From Streptomyces hydrogenans (lineage in GTDB: Bacteria > Actinomycetota > Actinomycetes > Streptomycetales > Streptomycetaceae), in the NCBI RefSeq assembly GCF_014656075.1, contig NZ_BNBS01000048.1:1-57013 (forward strand): 57,013 nt of DNA, read 5' to 3'. Below the pieces are notes generated by a model. It worked only from the letters and a program-made list of their open reading frames with translations. It did no database searches and was not told the DNA's origin. The translations under genes and the position numbers were made by a program. Below are positions 23,473-31,514 of the stretch, in pieces. Every line of letters begins with the position of its first letter. The stretch's first letter is position 1.

Positions 23473-24840
23473 ATGGCCGCCGCAAGAACCGCTCCGACAT
23501 CCCCCGGATCCCTCAAGCGCATCGTCGCCGCCAGCCTGATCGGCACCACCATCGAGTGGTACGACTTCTTCCTCTACGGGTCCGCCGCCGCCCTCGTCTT
23601 CAACAAGCTGTTCTTCCCCGAGTCGGATCCGCTCGTCGGCACGCTGCTCTCCTTCCTCACCTACGCCGTCGGGTTCGCCGCCCGGCCGCTCGGCGCGCTG
23701 GTGTTCGGGCACTACGGGGACCGGCTCGGGCGGAAGAAGCTGCTGGTGCTGAGCCTGCTGCTGATGGGCGGGGCGACGTTCGCGATCGGCCTGCTGCCGA
23801 CCCACGCGACGGTGGGGTCGGCCGCCCCGCTGCTGCTCACCGCGCTGCGGCTGGTGCAGGGCTTCGCCCTCGGCGGCGAGTGGGGCGGGGCGGTGCTGCT
23901 GGTCTCGGAGCACGGGGACGCGAAGCGGCGGGGCTTCTGGGCGTCGTGGCCGCAGACCGGCGCCCCGGCGGGCCAGCTGCTCGCCACCGGCGTGCTGTCG
24001 GCGCTGACCGCGCTGCTGTCCGAGTCGGCGTTCACCTCGTGGGGCTGGCGGATCCCGTTCCTGCTCTCCGGCGTGCTGGTGATGGTCGGCCTGTGGATCC
24101 GGCTCTCCGTCGACGAGTCGCCGGTCTTCAAGGCCGCGCTCGCCGCCGCCGAGGAGCGCAGGGCCACCGACGCCGCCGCCGAGAAGCCGCCGCTCGTCGC
24201 CGTCCTGCGCCACCACTGGAAGGACGTCCTCATCGCGATGGGCGCCCGCATGGCGGAGAACATCTCCTACTACGTGATCACCGCCTTCATCCTCGTCTAC
24301 GCGACCACCTCCGTCGGCCTGTCCAAGCAGACCGCGCTCAACGCCGTGCTCGTCGGCTCCGCCGTGCACTTCGCCGTCATCCCGCTCTGGGGCGCCCTGT
24401 CCGACCGGATCGGCCGCCGCCCGGTGTACCTGATCGGCGCGGTCGGCGTCGGCGCCTGGATGTTCCCCTTCTTCGCCCTCATCGACCGGGGCTCCTTCGG
24501 CAGCCTGCTGCTCGCCGTCACCGTCGGCCTCGTCCTGCACGGCGCCATGTACGCCCCGCAGGCCGCGTTCTTCTCCGAGATGTTCGCGACCCGGATGCGG
24601 TACTCCGGTGCCTCCATCGGCGCCCAGTTCTCCTCCGTCGCCGCCGGCGCGCCCGCCCCGCTGATCGCGACCGCGCTCCTCGCCGACCACGGCAGCTCGA
24701 CCCCGATCGCCCTGTACGTGATCGCCGCCGCGCTGCTCACGGTCGTCGCCCTCGGCTGCGCCCGGGAGACCCGCGACACCGACCTGTCCGAGGCGGACGA
24801 GCCGAGCGCCGCGCCCGTCCGCGTCGGCGCCGACGCCTGA
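23473..24840 (+). CDS. MFS transporter, metabolite:H+ symporter (MHS) family
   Basis: The 455-residue inner-membrane protein has 12 predicted transmembrane segments. Hallmarks of the MHS subfamily (ProP, ShiA, KgtP) are the N-terminal ASLIGTTIEWYDFFLYG, the loop 2-3 motif GHYGDRLGRKK, LRLVQGFALGGEWGGAVLL and ALSDRIGRRP in the second half. These carriers import carboxylates or betaines with protons. The chosen ATG (23473) follows GGAAGTGG and lies just before the first membrane segment. It sits next to a PucR-type regulator and a 3-hydroxybutyrate dehydrogenase, so a short hydroxy- or keto-acid is the likeliest substrate. Confidence 0.9.
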   Translation: MAAARTAPTSPGSLKRIVAASLIGTTIEWYDFFLYGSAAALVFNKLFFPESDPLVGTLLSFLTYAVGFAARPLGALVFGHYGDRLGRKKLLVLSLLLMGGATFAIGLLPTHATVGSAAPLLLTALRLVQGFALGGEWGGAVLLVSEHGDAKRRGFWASWPQTGAPAGQLLATGVLSALTALLSESAFTSWGWRIPFLLSGVLVMVGLWIRLSVDESPVFKAALAAAEERRATDAAAEKPPLVAVLRHHWKDVLIAMGARMAENISYYVITAFILVYATTSVGLSKQTALNAVLVGSAVHFAVIPLWGALSDRIGRRPVYLIGAVGVGAWMFPFFALIDRGSFGSLLLAVTVGLVLHGAMYAPQAAFFSEMFATRMRYSGASIGAQFSSVAAGAPAPLIATALLADHGSSTPIALYVIAAALLTVVALGCARETRDTDLSEADEPSAAPVRVGADA

Positions 24841-24863
24841 GTCGCACAGCGGCGGACCGAACC

Positions 24864-24895
24864 GGCCCCGCGCCCCCGGGAGGGGGCGCGGGGCC
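24864..24895. terminator. Perfect 14-bp hairpin, bidirectional terminator
   Basis: Arms 24864-24877 and 24882-24895 pair perfectly around a GGGA loop, 23 nt after the transporter stop and 14 nt before the end of the convergent regulator gene. It can terminate both. Confidence 0.8.
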
Positions 24896-24909
24896 TTCGG
24901 CGTGCCGGC

Positions 24910-26802
24910 TCAGTCGCGGGAGACGGCCGAGGACAGGGCGTGCAGGCGGAGCGCCAGCTGGATCTCCAGGGCGCGGGCGGGCGACTGCCAGTCCGGGCCG
25001 AGGAGCCGGCCCACCCGCTCAAGCCGCTGGGCCACCGTGTTCACGTGCACATGCAGGTCGTCCTTGGTGCGGGCCGGGCTCATGCCGCTGGCGAAGTAGG
25101 CGTCCAGGGTGCGCACCAGGTCGGTGCCGCGGCGCCCGTCGTAGGCGACGACCTGGCCTATCGTGCGCTCCACGAAGCCGCCGATGTCCCGCCCGTCGGC
25201 GAGCAGGAGACCGAGGAAGCCGAGGTCCTCGGCGGCCGCGCCCTCCCCCGTACGGTGCAGCAGCCGCAGCGCGTCGAGGCAGCGGCGGGCCTCCTGGTAC
25301 GCGCCGGCCACCTGGTCCGGGTGGTCGAGGGGCGCCCGCACGGGCGCGGAGGCGCCGACGGTGACGGGTTCGCGCAGGGCGCCGCCGAGGTGGCGGGCGG
25401 CCTGGCGGGCCAGTTCGGCGGCGTCCTCGCCCGGGCGCAGCGGCAGCAGGAGGACCGTGCCCCCGTCGCGGGCGGAGGCGAGGCCGCTGCGGGTGGCGGC
25501 GAGGTGGGAGGCGGCGGACCACAGGCGCTGCCGGTCGGCGCGCTCGCGGGCCTGCGGCTCGGTCCCGTCGGCGGGCCCGGCCCGGTCGATGCCGGCGGCG
25601 AGCACCACGTGCGGCGCGGCGCTGTCGGTACGGAGGCGGGCGGCGCGCTCGCGCAGCAGGCGCCGGTCCCGGTCGGGGGCGTCGAGGAGGTCGTCGAGCA
25701 GCTCGCCCCGCACCCGCTGTTCGGCCTCGCCGGCCGTGCGGCGGGCGAGCAGCAGCAGCGAGGTGACCAGCGCGGCCCGCTCCAGGGTGCGCAGGTCGAC
25801 GGGGTCGAGGCCGGGGCGGCCGCGCAGGACGAGCGCGCCCAGGTGCTCACCGCCGGCGGAGACGGCGGCCACCCAGTCGTCGCCGTCCCGGACCGCGTGT
25901 CCGCCGGCCCGGCGGGCGGCGCCCGCGGTGGTCTCGGTGAACTCGACGGTGCCGCCGAGGACCTCGGAGACGGCCTCGGCCACGTCGTGGACGCCGCCGC
26001 CGCGCAGCACCAGCTCGGAGAGGCGGTCGTGGACCTCGGAGGCCCGCTCGATGACCGCGCTGTGCTCGCGGATGATGTCGTTGGCCCGCTCCAGCTCGGC
26101 GAGGGCGGAGCGGGTCTCGGCGAGCAGGTTGGCGGTGTCGATGGCGACGGCCGCGTGGGCGGCGAAGGAGCCGAGGAGGGCGACCTGCTCGCGCTCGAAG
26201 ACCCGGGCCCGGCGGTCGGCGGCGAAGAGCACGCCGATGACCTGGCTGCCGAGGCTGAGCGGCACGCCGAGGATGGCGACCAGGCCCTCGTCGCGGACCG
26301 CCGTGTCGATGGTGCGGGTGTGCTGGAAGCGGGCGTCGTCGAAGTAGTCGTCGGTGACGTACGGCCGGGCGGTCTGGGCGACCAGTCCGCCGAGCCCCTC
26401 GCCCATGCCCAGCCTCAGCTGCTGGAAGCGGGCGGAGACGGAGCCCTCGGTGACCCGCATGTACGTGTCGCCGGCCGCGGGGTCGTTGAGGCTGAGGTAG
26501 GCGACCTCGGTGCCGAGGAGGGAGCGGGCGCGCTGGACGATGGCGCGCAGGACGGCGTCGAGGTCGCGGAGTCCCGCGAGGTCGTGGGCGGTGGCGAAGA
26601 GCGCGGACAGCTCGGCCTCGCGCCGCCGCCGGCCCTCCAGCTCGGCGCGCACCCGCAGCGCGAGCTGCTTGGCCTCCTCCAGCCCGGCCAGCGCCTCGGG
26701 ACCCGCGCCGCTCGCGCGGGCGAGGAGCACGGGCCGGTCGTATGCCTCCGTGGCGGCTCCCCGGGCGAGGAGTTCCAGATAGGAGACGTGTTCGTGGGAC
26801 AT
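24910..26802 (-). CDS. GAF-domain PucR-type transcriptional regulator
   Basis: The product has about 630 residues. A short N-terminal coiled-coil segment is followed by a GAF domain (about 70-230; LRAIVQRARSLLGTEVAYLSL and GVPLSLGSQVIGVLFAADRR), a middle region with a second degenerate sensor-like part, and a C-terminal PucR-type HTH (about 560-620; LVRTLDAYFASGMSPARTKDDLHVHVNTVAQRLERV). Such proteins bind a small ligand through GAF and activate nearby catabolic genes. ATG at 26802 was chosen; a GTG two codons upstream is equally possible. It lies between the transporter (convergent) and a 3-hydroxybutyrate dehydrogenase gene (same strand, 86 nt upstream), so it probably controls both. Confidence 0.88.
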   Translation of the reverse strand: MSHEHVSYLELLARGAATEAYDRPVLLARASGAGPEALAGLEEAKQLALRVRAELEGRRRREAELSALFATAHDLAGLRDLDAVLRAIVQRARSLLGTEVAYLSLNDPAAGDTYMRVTEGSVSARFQQLRLGMGEGLGGLVAQTARPYVTDDYFDDARFQHTRTIDTAVRDEGLVAILGVPLSLGSQVIGVLFAADRRARVFEREQVALLGSFAAHAAVAIDTANLLAETRSALAELERANDIIREHSAVIERASEVHDRLSELVLRGGGVHDVAEAVSEVLGGTVEFTETTAGAARRAGGHAVRDGDDWVAAVSAGGEHLGALVLRGRPGLDPVDLRTLERAALVTSLLLLARRTAGEAEQRVRGELLDDLLDAPDRDRRLLRERAARLRTDSAAPHVVLAAGIDRAGPADGTEPQARERADRQRLWSAASHLAATRSGLASARDGGTVLLLPLRPGEDAAELARQAARHLGGALREPVTVGASAPVRAPLDHPDQVAGAYQEARRCLDALRLLHRTGEGAAAEDLGFLGLLLADGRDIGGFVERTIGQVVAYDGRRGTDLVRTLDAYFASGMSPARTKDDLHVHVNTVAQRLERVGRLLGPDWQSPARALEIQLALRLHALSSAVSRD

Positions 26803-26888
26803 GGACACAGGGATACCTGCCGGAGGTGGGCCGGCACCACCCTGTGGACGACTTCCCGTGGACGACGCGTGCCCGAGGGGGCGAGTGC

Positions 26889-27722
26889 TCAGTGGGCCGT
26901 CCAGCCGCCGTCGAGGGTGAGGGAGGCGCCGGTGATGAAGGCGGCCTGCGGGGTGCAGAGGTAGGCGACGGCCTCGGCCACCTCCTCGGGTTCGACGAGG
27001 CGCTTGAGGGCGGAGTCCTTGAGCATGACCTCGGTGAGGACGCGGTCCTCGGGGATGCCGTGGGCGACGGCCTGGTCGGCGATCTGGCGCTCGACGAGCG
27101 GGGTGCGGACGTAGCCGGGGTTGACGCAGTTGGAGGTGACGCCGTGCGGGGCGCCTTCCAGGGCGGCGGTCTTGGAGAGCCCCTCCAGGCCGTGCTTGGC
27201 GGCGACGTACGCCGATTTGAAGGCGGAGGCGCGCAGCCCGTGGACCGAGGAGAGGTTGACGACGCGGCCCCAGCCCTGGGCGTACATGTGCGGCAGGGCG
27301 CCCCGGATCAGCCGGAAGGGGGCCTCCAGCATCACGGTGAGGACGGTGTGGAAGACCTCGGGCGGGAAGGACTCGATGGGGCGGACGAGCTGGAGGCCGG
27401 CGTTGTTGACGAGGATGTCGGCGCCGGTCGCGGCCTCCTCGGCGGCGTCGAGGTCGGTGAGGTCGAGGAGCCGGGGTTCGACGGCACCGGGGAGGCCGTC
27501 GGCCCGGGCGGTGAGCTCCTCCAGGCCCTCGGCGGCGCGGTCGACGGCTCTGACCCGGGCGCCGGCCTCGGCGAGCCGCAGCGCGCAGGCCCGGCCGATG
27601 CCGCCGGCCGAGCCGGTGACGAGCGCGGTGCGGCCGCGGAGGTCCAGGGCGAGGGCGGCCGGGCGAGGCGGCCCGGCTGGGGCGGGGCCGGCGGTACCGG
27701 CGGCGGTGAGGGGGGCGCTCAT
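26889..27722 (-). CDS. 3-hydroxybutyrate dehydrogenase (SDR family)
   Basis: This 277-residue short-chain dehydrogenase oxidises (R)-3-hydroxybutyrate to acetoacetate with NAD+. The NAD motif TGSAGGIGRA (about 36-45), NNAG, the catalytic Ser in NLSSVHGLRASAFKSAY and the YVAAKHG Tyr-Lys pair are intact. The 'SxHGLxAS.FKSAYVAAKHGL' pattern is characteristic of bacterial D-beta-hydroxybutyrate dehydrogenases. ATG at 27722 was chosen because a TAGGGT -10 box lies 7 nt upstream, giving a leaderless mRNA. With the adjacent regulator and transporter it forms a probable module for hydroxybutyrate or PHB-monomer use. Confidence 0.9.
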   Translation of the reverse strand: MSAPLTAAGTAGPAPAGPPRPAALALDLRGRTALVTGSAGGIGRACALRLAEAGARVRAVDRAAEGLEELTARADGLPGAVEPRLLDLTDLDAAEEAATGADILVNNAGLQLVRPIESFPPEVFHTVLTVMLEAPFRLIRGALPHMYAQGWGRVVNLSSVHGLRASAFKSAYVAAKHGLEGLSKTAALEGAPHGVTSNCVNPGYVRTPLVERQIADQAVAHGIPEDRVLTEVMLKDSALKRLVEPEEVAEAVAYLCTPQAAFITGASLTLDGGWTAH

Positions 27723-27729
27723 GCTCCGC

Positions 27730-27735
27730 ACCCTA
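27730..27735 (-). promoter_or_regulatory. -10 box (TAGGGT) of the 3-hydroxybutyrate dehydrogenase gene
   Basis: TAGGGT ends 7 nt before the ATG, so transcription would begin at or next to the start codon. No Shine-Dalgarno sequence is needed. No convincing -35 is seen. Confidence 0.5.
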
Positions 27736-27777
27736 CGAAGGGGCCGGGACGGCACCGATGTGCGTCCGGCCCACACT

Positions 27778-28260
27778 TCAGCCGTGGTCTGTGGTGCGGA
27801 ACCATGTGGGTTCGTCGGCGAACGCCTTCTCGATCCGCTTGAGGGAGAAGCGCTTCATCTCGGGAAGGGCGTCCCTCTCGAACCAGCCGACGTCGATCGA
27901 CTCGTCGTCGTTGACCCGGGCCTCGCCGCCGACGGCCCGGCAGGCGAAGGTCACGTCCATGAACTGGCAGATGTCGCCGTTGCCGTAGACGACCGGCTTG
28001 CGCAGCGTCTCCACCAGGAGGACCCGCTCGGCCACGCACACGACGCCGGTCTCCTCCTCGACCTCGCGGACCGCGCCGTCCGCGGGCTGCTCGCCGGGCT
28101 CGACGATGCCGCCGATCACGGACCAGGCGCCGTTGTCGGCACGGCGGCCCAGCAGGACCCTGCCCCGGTCGTCGAGGACGACGGCGCTGACCCCGGGCAG
28201 GAAGAGGAGCTGGTGCCCGGCGGTCTTGCGCAGTTCGCGGATGAAGTCAGGGGTTGCCAT
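27778..28260 (-). CDS. Nudix hydrolase
   Basis: The 160-residue soluble protein has a complete Nudix box, GGIVEPGEQPADGAVREVEE followed by ETGV (about 50-73), matching GX5EX7REUXEEXGU, so Mg2+-dependent hydrolysis of a nucleoside diphosphate derivative is expected. LPGVSAVVLDDRGRVLLGRR precedes the box, as in housekeeping (d)NTP or NADH hydrolases of actinobacteria. The exact substrate cannot be read from the sequence. The gene starts with ATG, 7 nt after TAGGGT (28268-28273), again a leaderless arrangement. It ends 55 nt upstream of the dehydrogenase start. Confidence 0.92.
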   Translation of the reverse strand: MATPDFIRELRKTAGHQLLFLPGVSAVVLDDRGRVLLGRRADNGAWSVIGGIVEPGEQPADGAVREVEEETGVVCVAERVLLVETLRKPVVYGNGDICQFMDVTFACRAVGGEARVNDDESIDVGWFERDALPEMKRFSLKRIEKAFADEPTWFRTTDHG

Positions 28261-28267
28261 GCGACCG

Positions 28268-28273
28268 ACCCTA
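28268..28273 (-). promoter_or_regulatory. -10 box (TAGGGT) of the Nudix gene
   Basis: TAGGGT lies exactly 7 nt before the ATG, identical in sequence and spacing to the box of the neighbouring dehydrogenase gene. Confidence 0.5.
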
Positions 28274-28301
28274 GATCATCCTTCCGGTCGGGTCCCGGGG
28301 A

Positions 28302-29915
28302 TCAGGACCGCGCGCGGCGGGCTCGTACGGCGCGGGCGGCGGCCCAGCCGAGCCCGCCGGCCGCGACGGCGGCGAGCAGGGCCTCGGGGAGGGTGCCGAG
28401 CCGGGTCGCGGGGGTCCGGGTGGAGCGCAGCGGGACCTCCTCGACCAGGTAGTCGGGGGTGAACATGGCGGTCCTGGAGACGATCTCGCCGTCGGGGCGG
28501 ATGATCGCGCTGACGCCGCTGGTGACCGGGACGACGACGGAGCGGCTGTGCTCCACGGCCCGCACGCGGGACATGGCGAGCTGCTGGTAGGTCATCTCGC
28601 TGCGGCCGAAGGTGGCGTTGTTGCTGGGGACGGTGAGCAGCTGCGCCCCGTGGGTGACGGTGTCGCGGACGGCCCAGTCGAAGGCGGCCTCGTAGCAGGT
28701 GGCGAGGCCGACCTTGGTGCCGGCGAGGTCGAAGACGCCGACCTCGGTGCCGGGGCCGAAGTCGCGGGCCACCCGGTCCACGTTGCTGTTGAAGAGGCGG
28801 ACGACCGAACGCATCGGGATGTACTCGCCGAAGGGCTGGACGTGCCGCTTGTCGTAGGTGGCGACGGGTCCGCGGCCGGGCTCCCACTGGATCAGGGTGT
28901 TGCGGAGCTTGCCGGTGGGCGGGGCGATCACGGCGCCGACGACGGTGGGGGCCTTGACGGCGTCGACGGCGCCCTCGATGACGGCGGCGGCGTCGGGGTT
29001 GGCGTAGGGGTCGATGTCGGAGGAGTTCTCCGGCCACAGGACGAAGTCGGGCTGGGGCTTCGTCCCGGCCTTCACCTCGGCGGCGAGTTCGCGGGTGCGG
29101 GCGGCGTGGTTGTCGAGGACCTGGCGGCGCTGCGAGTTGAAGTCGAGGCCGAGCCGGGGGACGTTGCCCTGGATCGCGGCGACGGTGGCGGTGCCGTCCT
29201 CGGGGGCGTCGCTGACCAGCGGCAGGGCGGCGACGGCGCCGGTGACCGGGACCAGGACGGAGAGCGCGGCGGCGGCGAGCGGGCCGCGCGGGACGGTGCC
29301 GGTGGCGCGGTGGAGGCGGAACACGCGGACCGCCTCGTAGAGGCCGAAGCCGCACAGGGCGACGGCGAAGCCGAGCACGGGGGTGCCGCCGACGGCGGCG
29401 AGCGGGAGGAAGACTCCGTCGGCCTGGCCGAAGGCGATCTTGCCCCAGGGGAAGCCGCCGAAGGGCACGCGCGCGCGTGCCGCCTCGCCGAGGATCCACA
29501 CCCCGGCGGCGAAGACCGGCCACCAGGGCAGCCGGGAGACGGCGGCGATGCCGAGTCCGGCGGCGGCGACGAAGAGGGCCTCGATGGCGGCGAGGGCGAG
29601 CCAGGGCACCGGGCCGACCTCTTCGCCGGTCCAGACGAGGAGCGGCAGGAGGAAGCCGAGCCCGGCGAGGTACCCGAGGCCGAAGCCGGCCCGGAGGCGG
29701 CGGCCGTACAGGCTCCAGCCGAGGAGCGCGAAGGCGGGCAGCGCGAGCCACCACAGGGGCCGCGGCGGGAAGCTCAGGTAGAGCAGGACGCCGGAGAGCA
29801 GGGCGGCTCCGGGGCGGACGAACCGCGCGGCCCGGGCGAAGCGGCGCGGCCGGTCGTCGGTCGCGGACGCGTCGTCGGCGGCTCCGGCCGCCTCGGGGGT
29901 GATGGTGGTGCTCAC
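28302..29915 (-). CDS. lnt: Apolipoprotein N-acyltransferase
   Basis: The 537-residue membrane enzyme N-acylates the N-terminal Cys of lipoproteins at the outer face of the cytoplasmic membrane. About seven hydrophobic segments (residues 30-225) precede a periplasmic-type nitrilase domain (about 245-500). The catalytic triad is visible: Glu in VLWPENSSD, Lys in TYDKRHVQPFGEY and Cys in GLATCYEAAFD. A final membrane helix follows (ALLAAVAAGGLGWAAARAV). Streptomycetes usually carry two lnt paralogues; which one this is cannot be decided here. The GTG start lies 7 nt after TACACT (29923-29928), suggesting a leaderless mRNA. Confidence 0.93.
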   Translation of the reverse strand: MSTTITPEAAGAADDASATDDRPRRFARAARFVRPGAALLSGVLLYLSFPPRPLWWLALPAFALLGWSLYGRRLRAGFGLGYLAGLGFLLPLLVWTGEEVGPVPWLALAAIEALFVAAAGLGIAAVSRLPWWPVFAAGVWILGEAARARVPFGGFPWGKIAFGQADGVFLPLAAVGGTPVLGFAVALCGFGLYEAVRVFRLHRATGTVPRGPLAAAALSVLVPVTGAVAALPLVSDAPEDGTATVAAIQGNVPRLGLDFNSQRRQVLDNHAARTRELAAEVKAGTKPQPDFVLWPENSSDIDPYANPDAAAVIEGAVDAVKAPTVVGAVIAPPTGKLRNTLIQWEPGRGPVATYDKRHVQPFGEYIPMRSVVRLFNSNVDRVARDFGPGTEVGVFDLAGTKVGLATCYEAAFDWAVRDTVTHGAQLLTVPSNNATFGRSEMTYQQLAMSRVRAVEHSRSVVVPVTSGVSAIIRPDGEIVSRTAMFTPDYLVEEVPLRSTRTPATRLGTLPEALLAAVAAGGLGWAAARAVRARRARS

Positions 29916-30024
29916 CTTGCGGAGTGTACGGGGCGTGCCTGTTGACGCCCGGCCCGGCAGGGGCCGGGCGCGGGCGCCGCGGCCTGCCTTCCGGGGCCGT
30001 GCCACCCGTACGCGCGCGTGCCGG

Positions 30025-30585
30025 TCAGGCGCCGGTGGGGGTCTGGGGCGGGGCGGGTCGGCGGAGGTGGCCGCGGATGGAGGCGACCGCTCCTTCCGCG
30101 CCGTCGACGGTGACGGTGAAGCTCCGCCCGTCGGCGAGGCGCACCACCAGGCCCTCGCCCCGGCGGACGACGACGGCGGTGCCGCCGTCGGGGCGCCAGC
30201 GGTAGCCCCAGCCGCCCCAGTGGCGCGGGGTGACGCGGGGGGCGTAGTCGGCGTCGACGACCTCGGTGAGCGGGATGGTGCGGCGCGGGAGGCCGATGTG
30301 GCCGCAGCGGACCTCCATGGCCCGGTCGTCGACGCGGACCTCGACGTGGACGAAGGCGAGTGTGCCGAAGAGGACGAGGAGTCCGACGGCGACGCAGCCG
30401 AAGACGGCCATGACGAGGGCGGTGATGCCGGAGGTCCAGGGGGACTCGACGGCGAGGGTGATCCCGAGCGCCATGAAGGCGGCGCCGGCCGCGGCCGCGA
30501 TCCACTGGAAGCGGTTGGTCGCGCGGCCGGTCCAGACGGCGGGACGGAGCCCGCGGGTGGCGTCCTGCCGGGATTCCTTCCTCAT
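30025..30585 (-). CDS. Membrane protein with PH-like (bPH) domain, function unknown
   Basis: The 186-residue protein has two adjacent transmembrane helices (about 28-47 and 55-80), followed by a C-terminal beta-rich domain (about 85-170; VDDRAMEVRCGHIGLPRRTIPL, WGGWGYRWRPDGGTAVVVR). It resembles the small bacterial PH-domain membrane proteins common in actinobacteria. No enzymatic motif is present. A TAATAT -10 box ends 7 nt before the ATG (complement of 30593-30598), so the mRNA is probably leaderless and the gene is transcribed on its own. Confidence 0.75.
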   Translation of the reverse strand: MRKESRQDATRGLRPAVWTGRATNRFQWIAAAAGAAFMALGITLAVESPWTSGITALVMAVFGCVAVGLLVLFGTLAFVHVEVRVDDRAMEVRCGHIGLPRRTIPLTEVVDADYAPRVTPRHWGGWGYRWRPDGGTAVVVRRGEGLVVRLADGRSFTVTVDGAEGAVASIRGHLRRPAPPQTPTGA

Positions 30586-30658
30586 ATGGGGAATATTACC
30601 CGGCTATGTCCGGTTAAGCGCACCGGAACGGAGCGGTTCGGTCACGCGGAGTGACGGG

Positions 30659-31456
30659 TCAGAGCGTGGGGGCCGGGGCGGCGGCCAGCAGCCGGCCGTC
30701 GGCGTAGGCGAGGGCGGCGGCCGGAAGGGGGCCGGGGCGTCCGCTCAGCAGCACCGAGAGGGTGCCGGTCGGGGCCGCGGCGGGGTCCGGTCCCGCGCCG
30801 ACGCGGCGCAGGGCCTGGGCGGCGACGGCGCCGGCGGAGCCGTGGAAGACGAGGGGCGGCAGCCCGGGGCGGCGACGGGGGGTCAGGGCGGCGAGGATCC
30901 GGTCCTCGACGAGTTCGTAGTGGGTGCAGCCGAGGACGAGGGCGCGGACGTCGGGCGGGGTGAGCGCGGCGGCGGCGGTGACGGCCCGGTCGATCGCCTC
31001 GGGGTCGGCGTGCTCGACGGCGTCGGCGAGTCCGGGGCAGGGGACCTCGGTGACCTCGGCGCCCGCGGCGAACTCGCGGATGAGTCCGCGCTGGTACGGG
31101 CTGCCGGTGGTGGCGGGGGTCGCCCAGATGGCGACCTTGCCGCCGGCCGCGGCGGCCGGCTTGATCGCGGGGACGGTGCCGATGACCGGGACGGCCGGTT
31201 CGAGGGCGGCGCGCAGGGCGGGGAGCGCGTGGACGGAGGCGGTGTTGCAGGCCACGATCAGCGCGTCCGGCCCCTGGTCGGCCGCGGCCCGGGCGACGGC
31301 GAGGGCGCGCCCGGTGAGGTCCTCGGGGGTGCGCGGTCCCCACGGCATGCCGTCGGGGTCGTTGGAGAGCAGCAACTCGGCGTCCGGGCGGAGCCGGCGT
31401 ACCGCGGCGGCCGCCGCGAGGAGGCCGATTCCGGAGTCCATGAGCGCGATCTTCAC
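30659..31456 (-). CDS. Aspartate/glutamate racemase family protein (MurI-like)
   Basis: This 265-residue cytoplasmic enzyme carries the two catalytic Cys motifs of glutamate racemases, VACNTASVHALP (about 69-80) and LGCTHYELVEDRI (about 177-189), and the N-terminal MDSGIGLL. The DSGVGG motif of true MurI is altered to DSGIGL, and the 'G-D-x-x-x-P-Y-G' loop is NDPDGMPWGP. It may therefore be a second, non-essential racemase with a different amino-acid preference. The GTG start lies 6 nt after TAGGGT (31463-31468), another leaderless promoter. The divergent hpnB-like gene starts only 58 nt away. Confidence 0.82.
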   Translation of the reverse strand: MKIALMDSGIGLLAAAAAVRRLRPDAELLLSNDPDGMPWGPRTPEDLTGRALAVARAAADQGPDALIVACNTASVHALPALRAALEPAVPVIGTVPAIKPAAAAGGKVAIWATPATTGSPYQRGLIREFAAGAEVTEVPCPGLADAVEHADPEAIDRAVTAAAALTPPDVRALVLGCTHYELVEDRILAALTPRRRPGLPPLVFHGSAGAVAAQALRRVGAGPDPAAAPTGTLSVLLSGRPGPLPAAALAYADGRLLAAAPAPTL

Positions 31457-31462
31457 CCGGTC

Positions 31463-31468
31463 ACCCTA
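31463..31468 (-). promoter_or_regulatory. -10 box (TAGGGT) of the racemase gene
   Basis: TAGGGT followed by 6 nt and GTG; the third copy of this exact hexamer at leaderless spacing in the window. Confidence 0.5.
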
Positions 31469-31514
31469 GCCGATGGGCCCCGGGAGCCCGGCGTTCTGGG
31501 GCAGACTGCGGCAA

